Shown: in pieces, positions 1-12,423 of the stretch
How positions within the stretch are numbered: the stretch's first letter is position 1
Layout of the letters: each line of letters starts with the position of its first letter
Position numbers and translations under genes: made by a program
NCBI GenBank assembly: GCA_030141605.1
Contig: JAQGDQ010000044.1
Coordinates: 778,001-842,000, forward strand
DNA from: Tubiluchus corallicola
Lineage: Eukaryota > Priapulida > Priapulimorpha > Priapulimorphida > Tubiluchidae
Length of the DNA stretch: 64,000 nucleotides
Direction: 5' to 3'
Notes under the pieces: generated by a model
Seen by the model: the letters and a program-made list of their open reading frames with translations, nothing else
What the model was told of the DNA's origin: nothing
Database searches by the model: none

Positions 1-331
1 CCAATGGTGTCCAGTTTTAGTGGAAGTATTGGATAACGGCGCCAAAGCCATTTGCTGGAATCTTTGAACTTGTAGTAAACTTAGCCGTAACAAATGATAC
101 TGAAGCTTGGCACATATATACTTCGGACTACGTAAAAAATGTTGCATGTTGCCAAAAAACTGTTGTAATTGACGGTACAGATAGCCCTGAGTACAGATAG
201 TACAAATGATACTGAAGCTTGGCACATTTGTACATCGGACTACGTAAAAAATGTAGCATGTTGCCAAAAAACTGTTGTAATTGACGGTACAGATTGTTCA
301 ATACAAAAACAGAATTATAACTTTCACTGAT
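1..331 (+). CDS. possible terminal coding exon, partial at left, with internal 112-bp tandem duplication
   Basis: An acceptor-like TTTTAG at 15-20 is followed by about 60 open codons (from TGG at 21) that end at a TAG near 198-200. The translation includes the stretch WITAPKPFAGIFELVVNL. The last third (about 90-182) is repeated at 202-294 with only a few changes. The period of 112 is not a multiple of three, so the second copy is in another frame. That copy stays open past the repeat to a TGA at 329-331. I do not recognise the protein. It could be the last exon of a gene entering from the left whose original C-terminus was displaced by the duplication, or simply chance open sequence. Low confidence. 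Confidence 0.25.
90..294. repeat. tandem duplication, two copies, period 112 bp
   Basis: Copies at about 90-182 and 202-294 share almost all bases, for example GATACTGAAGCTTGGCACAT in both. They differ mainly at ATATATAC versus TTGTACAT and at GTTGCATG versus GTAGCATG. About 20 bp of non-repeated sequence lies between them. The low divergence suggests a recent duplication. Confidence 0.9.
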
Positions 332-1520
332 TAGTTAAAATGATCAGAGGTTTCATGTGACCAGCCATATCGAAAATATAGTTCCCAACAAAATAAAATT
401 TACTGTGTTGATGTAAATAGTCCACAAAGTTGCTCTTCGTGAATTCAAAATACTTTGATAGTAAACCGACGCCTCTGAAGCTCCTTCCCAGGGGATTTCC
501 TTTTATAATGAGGTTCTGTTTCCATATTAAGACCGCCTCTACCTGCCATTACGGGAAGGACAGTGCGATGAAATATGTTAGGTGGCGCAAAAAACGTGCC
601 GATACTTTGATCACGGAATCGCTTGAAAGTTACCACACAGATGGTACAGACGTTTGTGTGATAATATCAGAAATTTTTGGTCATTCATATAATTATAATT
701 TTTCCAAAGATACAAAAGTCTGAAAACAGGAAGTCAAAAAAGTAAATACCGGAAAAAATTGTGTTACTGTTGTTAAACTTACCGACAATGCTCTACGTGT
801 CCACCATTTAGCTGCAAACTAAACGAAGGCGTTCCTTCCGACAGCTGACACAATTTCTACCTTCTTTAATTAAGGGGTACTTGATCCCACCTGCTCAACA
901 ATTTTTGCTCTTAGTTTCTCTGAATCAAACGGCTCTGTATGACCGTCGCATACGCTGGAAATTCAAGATACTTTAGTTTAGTTCAGGATTAAGTTTAATT
1001 TTTTTATTTGACAGCAAATCCTTATCAATATTTTACTATAGCCCAGGATGTAAAATGAGCTAACATTGTTCTGGCATTTAAATATTTGACGTACAAAAGA
1101 TTTTCGGCCATGGCTTAAAACTATACACTTGCAACTCTCACAACCAAAAGTCAATGCATTGTAGTACCAAGCTGTTAAACTTCATCTTTGTAGAGAACCT
1201 GCTTCTACTGTACTGTAGTTTAAATTTTGGTATTTTTCTGCGCCAGCAGATGAAAAAGACATTTGAAATTGTTCACTTGGCTGAAATTAAGGTTTTGGAA
1301 ATTGAAGAGCTACTGTTGAAGAGAAGGATCAAGCCAAAGAACTGGATAAGGATGTTGCTGAATATGACAATTAAAAGAATCAAATTTATCTATTGCTGCC
1401 TTCATTGATAACAACTGGGTTACCATCTGAGAATTTGCTGTTTGCAACAAACTGTAAACATTAATTACAAAGGGAAATGACAGGTCGGCAACTAGAAGTT
1501 TTTTACACATGGAGTTCATA
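332..1520. other. no confirmed gene
   Basis: Short open frames occur on both strands (for example 430-723 plus and 1154-1408 plus). None has a recognisable domain, and none is framed by a convincing start and splice pattern. Nothing else is supported here. Confidence 0.6.
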
Positions 1521-1526
1521 CATGGT

Positions 1527-1800
<274 letters not shown>

Positions 1801-2157
1801 GATGGAGAGAGTAAGTGTTTACTGAATATTTGCTGTGCAATTTAGTGAATAATTTATAGCATAACGAGTAGTATACCAGCAATTACAACGTCACTTAGCT
1901 TGGTTGGATCATTAATCTCCAATCTGCAACAACTATTATATGCGAGATTATGCCAAGTAAACAGCAATCATAGGGCTATAAATGAAGACTGTGTGAACAT
2001 AATGGTAAAACCAACGCACTCATCCAGAACATTTAGCTGAATTGCTTGACCAAAAGTTCCTTTGGTTTAAATTGAAGTACTAAAATACCGATAAGAAACG
2101 GCAAAAGGAAAAAATCCATAGTAATTATTTAGGTAAGTTGACTGCTGCTGCATGTGC

Positions 2158-2230
2158 AAACGATAACGACAACAATAACAACAAGAGCAGCAATAACAAC
2201 AACAGCAGCAACAACAACATCAACAACCTT
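2158..2230. repeat. AAC/AGC trinucleotide-rich microsatellite
   Basis: Imperfect run of CAA, CAG and AAT triplets on the plus strand. It lies in about 1.3 kb (1,800-3,130) where I see no gene. A second small GAT/GAC triplet run is at about 2785-2815. Confidence 0.8.
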
Positions 2231-3240
2231 GAAGTCAACATTTAACACTATACGTAGATAACAATGATCATTCATCTTTACATTTGAATCTGACTTTCAC
2301 TCAAATTACAGACTTGCAGTATAATTATTTTCCCATTGTGCTTCTGTGAGAATGACCTTTATTATGATTTTTAGTTCTACTACTGACAATTCTTTTAATC
2401 ACTGCCATGCCTCAGGTGTCATGATTAAACGATGACTCGCTCGCTTTACCATACAATCAGGTCTGTCACAGAAACGTGATCTTTTACACAAGTGTGGTAA
2501 TTTAAAATAATCAGTGCGTTCAGATGAAAGTATTAAACTTCAGGTGTAGGGTTGATGAAAGGAGAGTGAAACAAAGCGTTATAATATTGTGAACATCGTG
2601 TAGTAAATCGTACTGAATGCAGCTGATATTCTAGCTGCCGTTGGTGTTAAAAATTTAAACAGCATAATTAAAAATGGTGGCTGAATAAGGTCATGGGGCG
2701 TTAGTGGCAATGATGGTGTTGTTGGCGTTGATGTTTGTGTTAGTTGCGGTGCCACATGGCAGTGCATATTGATTATGAGAGTGATGATGATGACGACGAC
2801 GACGACAATGATGATAACTTTAGGATGTTTCGGAACTTGCAGTGTGACTACAACCGACGAGTATTGACAACTGACTGCTTTATCGACGTTTGGTTAAGCG
2901 ACGTATCGACTCTTCAGTTAGTTTTTTAAATTTTGCAAAATACGGTCGCGTCTCTGAATTCAAATGAGATCTGCATCAGAAGTGTCTGAGCTTCACAAAA
3001 ATGATAATTTTATTTCTATGATTGTCTACAGCACACCCACACACAGAGGAGCAAAAACTTTAATGGTTCCCAGTTTATTTCACTTACACGTGCCTAGAAG
3101 TATATACAGCTCAGTTGCTCATTGTCCCAATGGTTGACTATATTTTTAGCAGGAAACTGCAAACTGCAACAACAACAATAGCAACGGTAGTAACAACAAA
3201 AATAACAACAACAACGATAAAACAACAATAACGACAACAG

Positions 3241-3406
3241 CCGCAGCCCTTGCTATGAAACTAGCGTTTTTTTATAATTTGACAATAGTGCAAGTGTCAA
3301 CGGGCAGAATCTATTTAATTTAGATGGTTGTGGCAAAAAGAGAGCCTGATTTATCACCAAGGTTACGCATCTAAGTTGAGGCACTAAATTGGCAGAGATA
3401 TTTTAG
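3241..3406. repeat. left arm of a long inverted repeat (fold-back type element)
   Basis: This segment matches the reverse complement of 4436-4608 over about 165 bp at high identity. Shared blocks include GACAATAGTGCAAGTGTCAA, TTTAATTTAGATGGTTGTGG and TACGCATCTAAGTTGA. Outside each arm is a CAA/GTT-type triplet tract (3160-3240 and 4609-4860) that continues the symmetry loosely. Together they look like the terminal arms of a fold-back DNA transposon about 1.7 kb long. Confidence 0.85.
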
Positions 3407-3486
3407 ACATGTTCAAATGTGAATGCGAATTTTCTTCAATCTTTTTACTTTACTGTTTTAAACATTTCAATAATTATTCTTGTCGT

Positions 3487-4265
3487 TAGGACCGGCTTTA
3501 CCACCAGGCAAACTAGACGGGTTGCCTAGGGCACCATTTTCTTAGAGGGGAGGGGCTCAAAATTCTGGAAGTGATTCCTTATTTTTAAGTTTAGTATAAG
3601 CAATAACATAGTGATTGACACGTTACCAAGTTCTTGTCCACAGTTTATATTGTAGGCATAGGGCAGCAGCCAAAGTAACGACTCCTTTCCTTAACAGAAA
3701 AGTTCCTTGCATTAGCATTTATCTAATCGTGGCAGATAGACTTGTAAGAGTCGAAGCTTTCAGTAGCATAATACACGAAACAAAAAGTAAAAGAAGCTGG
3801 TGGACAGTGAACAGCAACAAAATCTTAAAAGAGAGTATTTACAACCAGACCAGAGTTATATGGTTGTGAAGATGATGATGCTAATGGAATGGACGTATGT
3901 GAAAAAGAGGAGTCAGAAGACTCAGTCACTGTTCTCTGATGATAAGGCTGAAGGAAAATCTAGCCATGAATATGAACATGAAGGCTGCGCGGCTGAAATT
4001 GTAGAAATATTGATTGCTCGTGAAGACCCAGGACGTACAATGATGTCAATTTCAAATGTAGTTGTAGAGTGGTAGTTAACTTCAGTTAATCAGTACACAA
4101 TAATGTATAGGCCCAACACACAAGTACCATTAATACTTTAATATATACAACAAAAACACAATTTTGTAGTGGTTGTATGACGTATGTGTGGGGGATTAAA
4201 AATACTTTTGGCTAGGGCGTCAAATGACCTAGAACCCGCCCAACTTGTCATTAAAGCTGACACAA
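3487..4265. mobile_element. hAT-like non-autonomous element in the loop of the inverted repeat
   Basis: The left end (from about 3487) reads ACCGGCTTTACCACC then GCAAACTAGACGGGTT. The reverse complement of the right end (down from about 4265) reads GTCAGCTTTAATGAC then AAGTTGGGCGGGTT. These are imperfect terminal inverted repeats of about 40 bp. The pattern of GCAAACTAGxCGGxTTGCCTAGGGC resembles ends of a widespread hAT group in animals. No clean 8-bp target duplication is visible, so it is old. The interior has an open frame (3800-4075) of about 90 residues, too short and too degraded to call a transposase. Confidence 0.5.
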
Positions 4266-4290
4266 AATTAGCACTTTCAAGTGTGATGTA

Positions 4291-4395
4291 TAGCCGAGTG
4301 GTCACGGACGGAATGAGCTGTTAGTGACCAAAATTAAGAATGGTCAGTCGAAGCTGGTCAGTTAAGGATGGGTGATCACCTGGTTCAATACTTGC
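4291..4395 (+). other. tRNA-like SINE head (A and B box), degenerate
   Basis: TAGCCGAGTGG at 4291-4301 fits a pol III A box, and GGTTCAATACT at 4382-4392 resembles a B box. The spacing (about 90 bp) is longer than in a normal tRNA. The extra length holds a short near-repeat around GGTCAGT. It is probably a decayed SINE rather than a working tRNA gene. Confidence 0.35.
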
Positions 4396-4435
4396 TCGGG
4401 ATAGTTTTGCGATATTGGTTGTTTTCCTCTTGTGG

Positions 4436-4602
4436 CTAAAATATCTCTGCAAATTTTTTTAGTGTGTCAACTTAGATGCGTAGCCTTGATGATGAATCAG
4501 GCTCTGATCTTGCCACAACCATCTAAATTAAATATATTCCACCTTTTGACACTTGCACTATTGTCAAATCATAAAAAACGCTAGTTTTATAGCAGGGGCT
4601 GC

Positions 4603-4608
<6 letters not shown>
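4436..4608. repeat. right arm of the long inverted repeat
   Basis: Reverse-complement partner of 3241-3406. The arms differ by scattered substitutions and a short A/T indel near the inner boundary, so they have diverged since formation. Beyond 4608 the arm runs into the GCT/GTT triplet tract. Confidence 0.85.
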
Positions 4609-4633
<25 letters not shown>

Positions 4634-4862
4634 TCTGCTGCTACCGTTTTCGCTGTTGTTGCTGCTATTGTTGTCTTATTTTATCGTTGTTGTTGTTATT
4701 GTTTTTGTTGTTATATCGTTGCTGCTGTTGTTTCTGTCGCTATCGTTGTCGTTGTCGTCGTCGTTCTTGTTGTTGTCATTGTCGTTACCATTGTCGCTGT
4801 CGCTGTTGTTGTTCCTGTTATTTTTTGCAATTACTGCTGTTGTTGTTGCCGTTGCTGTGATT
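4594..4862. repeat. GCT/GTT/GTC triplet microsatellite
   Basis: About 270 bp of imperfect trinucleotides on the plus strand. It produces spurious open frames of Ala/Val and Leu/Ser repeats. It mirrors the AAC-rich tract at 3160-3240 in inverted orientation, so it belongs to the fold-back element. Confidence 0.9.
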
Positions 4863-5224
4863 TTCTGGAATTTGTGAGTAAATAAAAACCCGCCATTGCT
4901 TATGTGTAACTCCATTTTATACCAAACGTGCTCAGGTGTCACAGTTCTCTCATGTTCTCAATATTCCCATAGCGCACCTGCTAGTGTTTGTGTTGGACCA
5001 TAAATCAAACTAATTAGCGCGATCGCAAATTATTAGCTAGCTACATTGCTTCTATGATGTGCTTAATTAGCTCCTATAGCTCATCTGTTGTATCTACAAA
5101 TGCAAGATTGCATTATAACTGATTATAGATAACAGCGTAGATGGATTTACAATCTGGAACAAAATGTACGTCATAAGCGAAAAGCTACATGGGAGCAAGA
5201 AAAGAAGAAAACATCAAGAGAAAA

Positions 5225-5735
5225 ACTGCTTATTTATTTATTTATTCTATTTTAATCACACCCAATAGTAAAATAGAGTCTACAATAAAAACAATATAAT
5301 ATAAAACACGTTGGCAAAGAACATACAAATAAAATATTTACAAGAGTGTGGTAAAGACACAAAGATATTAACTGCTTACATGTGTCCGTTGTGTACAAGG
5401 AATTTATGCAAGTTAACTTTATATAGGCGGTTTTTAAATAACTTAATATTTTATGCAGTTACGTGGGGTACACCATCAACATATGCAGGCAGTGAGTTCC
5501 AAATCGGTACAACACGATTTGAGAAAAATTGACCAAATGATACTTTAGCTCTTCGACGCACGAAAAGCTTGTTTACTGTTAGGATAGTTGCTACAATTAA
5601 GTTTAAGTTTATTACACACCAAATGAGAAGTAAACAATATACATTAAGATACATACATATACATACAAACATATACATCATATAAAAACATGCTATACAC
5701 ATTAAATTACGTACATACACAAAAAGCAGCATGAT
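5225..5735 (-). mobile_element. non-LTR retrotransposon 3' end, fragment (family A)
   Basis: On the minus strand the frame 5732-5451 ends with LFVRRRAKVSFGQFFSNRVV and then PIWNSLPA. The VWNSLP-type motif near the end of the ORF is characteristic of CR1/L2/Jockey-like LINE polyproteins. A tail of TTTA/ATAA repeats (5228-5245) marks the 3' end. The same C-terminus occurs at 56006-56233, so this is a repeat family. Only the last about 0.5 kb is present (5' truncated). Confidence 0.75.
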
Positions 5736-5744
5736 AATGAGGGG

Positions 5745-6125
5745 CGGTGTGGGGGAGACACGAAAAGCAAATGCTTCTTACATGTGCCTGTTAAATACTA
5801 AGAAAGCATTTAGATCGACATAATTTAGTCGCCGTATAAAAAAAGTTTGCATTGCGAGCTTTTGCTAATGGTGCATCATTTACAATTTCTGGTAAACTAC
5901 TCCAAATCGAAAAAAATGACCAAATATTTTTAGCAGATCGCTTGACATACATTTTAAGTGAGTTGGTACTTCTTGTCCGACTAGATGTAGCAAATGAGAA
6001 AAATTTATCTCTGTCTATATCTACGTCTTTATGTATGATTTGATAACACAGTATAAATCTTTATCTAACCGTCTTTCCTCTAATGATCTAAGAGTTAGAA
6101 AGTTCAATCGTAACGGATTTGACAA
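5745..6125 (-). mobile_element. second non-LTR retrotransposon 3' fragment (family A)
   Basis: Minus-strand translation across small breaks gives RLNFLTLRSLEERRLDKDLY and then NSLKMYVKRSAKNIWSFF. The two halves align with the CYKIVHKELYLNVDKL and SLKLFVRRTAKKAFADFF segments of the copy at 56.0 kb. It sits directly beside the fragment at 5225-5735, in the same orientation. Stops and frame changes show it is dead. Confidence 0.7.
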
Positions 6126-6129
6126 ATAA

Positions 6130-6980
6130 GTAATGTTACCTGCCAGTTTGAATAGTTGGATTCACAGCGTCGATCACCGCAACATATTCTTGGGTTGATA
6201 CGAAACGCGTAACGATATAAAAATCGCATTACGTGACTCAGTGACTCAGTGATACATTAATTAACAACATAGGTAAAACAGTAATAATAACTATTTATGT
6301 AACTATGATGTGAAGTTGAAATTGTGATTAAAGTGAAAGTTGTCGTGTTTTCAAACTTTCATTTCTTTCCCTTATAACTCTTTTACTTGAATTGAAACTT
6401 CATTTAACTTTTTATTGGTAATCTTCTTATTGATTATAGCTATAAAATTTTACTGTTTACTTTTTACTCGTGTAGTTATTTCTTGTGCCTAATAAATAAA
6501 TAATAAATAATAAAAACGGTACTGTGTACTGTGTCAGCGTTGACTTCTCTTGCAGCAGCTTTATCTTCAAAGTTATACCCCCCCCCCCCAACCGAAAATA
6601 TTACAGAGCTGAGCGTATACTGTAACGGACCAAGAAATACACAGCAGTCAACATGTCATTTGAACCAATAGCCGTTATGGTTGGCTGTTAGGAACTGCTT
6701 ACAGCACTTCAATTTGCCGTGTATCATTTCACATTTGCAACTTAAACTCTGTGAAATAAGCAGTAATTGGAATAATGATATTTTACCCTTAGTGGTAATA
6801 ACAGTAATGTGCTTGCCCTTGAGGGACATTGTGCTTTTATAAGTAGCAGCTAAAATGTTACAACACAAATGGACCGCCGAGTGGCATTAGCAGGCAGAAG
6901 ATGGCAATCGCGTTGAAGGAAGACAATGAAGACGAAGAGGTTTAACTTCATCTGCGTCCAGAAGCATTAATCGTAATATC
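6130..6980. other. no gene seen
   Basis: AT-rich sequence with an 11-C run at about 6580. No supported open frame or RNA gene. Confidence 0.6.
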
Positions 6981-6994
6981 ATGAAAGATATACG

Positions 6995-8130
6995 AAGCTG
7001 TCTAGCTACCTACATAGCCACCCACCTAACTTCCTGCCTACCCACAGTCTGCCAACCTGCCTACCTACCTATAGGCACATCCTACTTACCTACCAACCCT
7101 CTGCCTTCTTACCCACCTACCTACCTTCCTACCGACTTACCTACCGACCGACTGACCTACCTACCTATACCTAAATGCCTACCTACCTGCCTACTTAGCT
7201 GCCTACCTAGATACCTGCTTTGCCTACCTATATGTACATCCTACTTACCTACCTACGCCCTGCCTTCTTACCTACTTACCTGCCTGCCTACCTACCTATC
7301 TACCAACCAACCTACCTTCCTACCCACCTACCTACCTACCTAACTAACAACCTATTGTTCGTATGCCTGCCTGCCTGCCTGCCTATTCCCTGTTTGTACT
7401 ATTCCCCTATATACCTGACCAGCTACTTACCTACGTATTTACCTACCTGCTTACCTTCTTACATACTACTTAGTACCCACTTACCTACCTGCCTACTTAG
7501 CTGCCTACCTAGATACCTGCTTTGCCTACCTATATGTACATCCTACTTACCTACCTACGCCCTGCCTTCTTACCTACTTACCTGCCTGCCTACCTACCTA
7601 TCTACCAACCAACCTACCTTCCTACCCACCTACCTACCTACCTAACTAACAACCTATTGTTCGTATGCCTGCCTGCCTGCCTGCCTATTCCCTGTTTGTA
7701 CTATTCCCCTATATACCTGACCAGCTACTTACCTACGTATTTACCTACCTGCTTACCTTCTTACATACTACTTAGTACCCACTTACCTACCTGCCTACTT
7801 AGCTGCCTACCTAGATACCTGCTTTGCCTACCTATATGTACATCCTACTTACCTACCTACGCCCTGCCTTCTTACCTACTTACCTGCCTGCCTACCTACC
7901 TATCTACCAACCAACCTACCTTCCTACCCACCTACCTACCTACCTGCCTACCTAACTAACAACCTATTGTTCGTATGCCTGCCTGCCTGCCTATTCCCTG
8001 TTTGTTACTATTCCCCTATATACCTGACCAGCTGCTTACCTACGTATTTACCTACCTGCTTACCTTCTTACATACTACTTAGTACCCACTTACCTACCTG
8101 CCTAGTGCCTACGTACTTACCCAATAGTGA
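6995..8130. repeat. CTAC-rich satellite with about 302-bp higher-order unit
   Basis: A long run of CTAC/CTGC/CTTAC tetranucleotides carries a higher-order repeat. The landmark CTACTTAGCTGCCTACCTAG occurs near 7192, 7494 and 7796, giving a period of about 302 bp and three near-identical units. Open frames rich in Tyr-Leu-Pro-Thr are a by-product of the CTAC repeat. Confidence 0.95.
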
Positions 8131-8159
8131 GGCACATGCTTACTTAACACTAGGGCAGC

Positions 8160-10205
8160 ACAGATCTAAAATTCTTTTGGAGTAAGTCTTACGAAACTGG
8201 CTCCACTATAACTTCCTACCTACCTAGGCAATTACTACTGCCCTGCTTTTCTGTGGTTCCTGCACCTAACGGTTGTCTATAGTTTGGTAAACAATGTGGA
8301 AAAGGCATCAACGCATCACTAAATCAGTATAGCGATAGATGATTATACGGTCGCGTATGTCAGTCCCTATTCCCCATACCATTCTAAATCTTTTATTACT
8401 CGAGATTATACAATCCCCAGTTGATAGGATGCGTGTCATACCCAATTTGCTGTGATTAAACTATTCAAGCGACAGATAAGATCGAACAAGAGGCTTACTT
8501 CCACAGAAGCGCGCAAGAATAAGTGACAATTCTCACATGAATTCGTGAACAAGGCACAGAGTCTATTGGCGTATAATGGTTTTTACATATCAGAAGGTTA
8601 TTTGTCAAGATGGGTTACCATCCTCATAAGACATGGCGCCTTTAATCATATTTCCCTTTTAGTAATTGCAATCTTAAAGCAATCAAGCACTTCCTGGATG
8701 TGCTTCTGAGTTTTCAAATCTTTTTGAACAATTCTGGCGTGCCCTACGTGTCCAGAAATACTAAACGTTATTTTACATCTACAATACTTGGCTGAAACAA
8801 ATAGTGAAGAAAAATGTTGGATTTTTTATTTTCGTTTGCCCGTGCAAGCCGACCAGCATTCAGAATAAAGGCAGCAAACACGATTTGGTAAAAATTACAT
8901 TCTGTAGTAAACCGGAACTGTTACTGTTCACAGAGGAATGCTGACCTAGCATTGATCACTAAGTAAATTTATTCTCTATAGTCTTGGGGCTACTACTTAA
9001 TCCCTGAAGAAGCTTGGGTAGCTTTATCCAAATAAGGAAAGATTTCTAAAACGGCAGAATTGTCAGATGTTCAAATGCTTAGCAGGTACTAACCAGAACG
9101 AGTGCTGCTTCACTTTGAAAAACTTTGAGGTTATGACGCCAATCTGACTCATCGTGGTACATGTATGTAAATAATGTACTTTCTCAGTATAGTATAGTCT
9201 TGGCCTAGTACATGCTTCATACTTAAATAATCCATACTAGACCAGTGTACCGTGTAGACCACGTGGTGTACTGCTTGGTTTTTTTTATCTGCCTTAAGCC
9301 GTACCACATATATATATACATTGTAATGTACAATGACTCCTGCTTTTAATCGAGAACAGAGAAAGGAAAGAGTGAATGAGCGAGAGAAGGAAAAAGAAAT
9401 CAGAGATAGACAAAAGAAATTTAAAATTCAAAATTTTTAAGAAAAATAAACGTGACTAATTTATTTCTACTGGGAGTCCAGTTGTTCAGAGGCTAAAATT
9501 GGACATTGTCCAAAAATCAGATGGATTTTGGTCAAAATATGCGTGAGGAAGGCGTGATTCCGCGCATATTTTGTATCATTTTTCGAAAAATGGGTTATTT
9601 GTACATGGATGGGAACCTAATACGTTGGTAAACATCAGACGATGATACATTTAATGTACGATCTATAATGTAGTCAGGTACAGGCATGCCACATTGCGTG
9701 TACATTATAAATGCACTTTACCTATATGTTGGTATTAGCAAATTACGAGTAGCGCATTGCGTTAGTGAACCGCCTCCGTTCTATAACTGCGCCGAGGCTT
9801 TTGTTTGCTAAACAATTTTTCCCCAGGAAAATCAAAAAGTTCGTGTAATCTTTTGTCGTGAGATTATTCATACATTCACGCACCTGCATAGTGTATTTGT
9901 TTTGAAATAACGCCAGTCTAGCAGGTTCGTTGTGAAAGAAAATAGCAGCAAAGTTTATTAAATTTTCAGAGGAATTTACGTTATTAGAGTGAAGCCTTTG
10001 TACCTTTTAGCTGATAATGTTGTCAATATATAGTATTACAAAAAACTTAATCGAGCGCGCAATTCTGATAAGGTTAATTTTCGTGCCAGGACAAGCTACC
10101 TCATACTATGCTCCTAAAAATAAAATAATATATTCGTTTAATATATTAAGATTAGTTCCAAAGCTTCACAACAGGACTGAGGCATCCAAGGCGTAGCAAC
10201 AAGAA
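8160..10205. other. no gene seen
   Basis: About 2 kb without a supported gene. A short hairpin is present at about 9533-9573 (CAAAATATGCG paired with CGCATATTTTG). Otherwise I see nothing distinct. Confidence 0.55.
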
Positions 10206-10225
10206 CTTATTTATATAAGGAAGCC

Positions 10226-10227
<2 letters not shown>

Positions 10228-10268
<41 letters not shown>

Positions 10269-10344
10269 TCTTTCTTTCTCTCTCTTTCTCCCCTCTCTCT
10301 TTCTCTCTCTCTCTCTTCATCACTCTCTCTCCCCTCTCTCTCCC

Positions 10345-10395
<51 letters not shown>

Positions 10396-10463
10396 ACTCT
10401 CTTTCTCTCTTTCTCTTACTCCCTCCTGTCTCTCTCTCTTTCTCTCTGTCTCTCTCTCTCTTT

Positions 10464-10539
<76 letters not shown>

Positions 10540-10590
10540 TCTCTCTCTCTGTCTCCTTCTCTCTCTCCCCATTCTCTCCCTTTTATTTTC
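10228..10590. repeat. CT/GA microsatellite, about 360 bp
   Basis: A pyrimidine tract on the plus strand (CT dinucleotides with CCCT and TTTC variants). It is the opposite-strand counterpart of the tract at 1528-1797. It produces a spurious Arg-Glu frame on the minus strand. Confidence 0.97.
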
Positions 10591-10599
10591 TCTCTTCAT

Positions 10600-12420
10600 C
10601 ACGGAATAGTAAGCAGTATCAATAATGTGCACACGTTCCACACAGTGTTCGTTACATATGACAAACACATTTTTTAAAATTTATCCTGCAGACCTGCATA
10701 CTTTACAGTTTAGTACTTTATGTAGTTGGTCATATTTACTGCCACTGATATTTATGACGAAGCAAAAAACCTTCATAAATCATAAACAATAATATCAAGT
10801 AATCAGGCCTCATATTATTTGAAAGGTTTCATCTATTTTATACAATCTGCATGCGAGCCAAAACTGTTTAAATAATAGTTTACATCAGTTCCATAATATT
10901 ATTAATTTCACATATAACTGAAGGGTTTCACATTAAACTGCATGAAACACAATCATGTGGTGAATTGTTATTAGAGAAGAGTAATTTCAGGATAAACTTT
11001 ACCTAAACTGACCTGGCTCGGTGGTGGTATGCGATCGTGCCATTATTATTCGCTGGTATCAAATTACGAAGCGTCAATAAAATACAAAATTAGAAATTTT
11101 CTGCATCGTCGAAAATGGCTGCTAAACTCGCTGAATAGCTAGAGAATAATTTGACATATATCAGTAAAATCGAGGTGAATCCGTTGAGAAAAAACCGTAA
11201 AATATGAAAAAATAACCAAATATTTCGCTCCTACCCAATGAATAGTTTCACAAAATAAAAAATGTTCGTCCTGCTGTAGAAAGTTTGTAATAAATACACA
11301 ATTAACTAGATACACTATAGATTTAATAACCACTTATTTCGAAAGGTCTTAATTGTTCTGACTATTTAAATTACAGGCCAAAAAATAAAATAAAACAATG
11401 CATAGCTTCGTAATTTACGATACGTCGTGGTACAACGTACATAAACTACATAAACTAATTCACGTCGTTATCTAATTATATTGAACCATTAATATTGCTT
11501 TCTCTTACTTATATGTTTTTCAAGCTAAAGAAATAGCTTTTTGGTGCGTTATAAATCAAAAACTGTTTTAAGTTGTTTTGTGTCAACTTCATCTCAAAAA
11601 CAGCAAAACTTCTGAACTAAATAAAACAGTAAACACTCTATAAGCACTAGGAAAATAAACTGTTACAAGCGTTTTGCAAAAATAAACTGTTACAAGCGTT
11701 TTGCAAAGACGGTGTTTTCTACACGTAATTTTGCCCACAGATATTTTATCTGCAAAAAGCAACGAAACATAAGCTTATCATTGGTACTTGGCATTCTAAT
11801 TAAGTAATATTTTTTATTTAAATAGGACAGCATTAGTTTCCAAACTGCACAACAATATTGAAGCGATCTTCGCAAGAGTTTACTTAACTGACATCGTACT
11901 TGGTGCATTGACTTTAAGTCTAACTCCTGTGTACGACATATATAAAAATATATTTTATGTTTCTTATCAATGTGCCGCCTCTCCATATATTTATCCGGAT
12001 GTTGTTACGTTTTTACTTTAGATAGAAAGTGATCTTGAACTACGCCGTTAGTTCCATTTTCCAAAATCAAAGGTAAAAAAGGTTTCACAGGCCCAACTGT
12101 TGGTTTTCTAGCTTCGCAGTATAGCAGACATAACATATTTTAAAACAGAATGATCAGTTAAGGTGTATATGTACAGAGGGTGATCTGGTTACACTGTAAG
12201 AGCTGAGCAAATTTACGGATGCGTGAAAATAAACAATAGATTTAATATGATAGCATTGTGAACAGAGATGGACAGCTCGTGGAACGAGGGTCATTTGTTT
12301 TTCCACTCGTTGTTGGTTTTGTCATTAAATGCTGGTTAAATTCACAAGTGAGAACTTTAATTACCGTCACAGGGCTTTCTCGGGTTTATTTAAAGTTCAC
12401 TGATTGTCTTCGTGTTAACT
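10600..12420. other. no gene seen; 27-bp tandem duplication
   Basis: About 1.8 kb of AT-rich sequence. A perfect tandem pair with period 27 bp (unit containing AAATAAACTGTTACAAGCG) lies at about 11653-11706. A minus-strand open frame at 11690-11986 has no recognisable domain. Confidence 0.6.
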
Positions 12421-12423
12421 GTT

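Noticed and set aside
6981-8185. Series of Tyr-Leu-Pro-Thr repeat open frames
   Set aside because: Direct product of the CTAC tandem repeat; frames are open only because CTAC lacks stops.
10207-10668. 153-residue Arg-Glu-rich frame on the minus strand
   Set aside because: Microsatellite translation.
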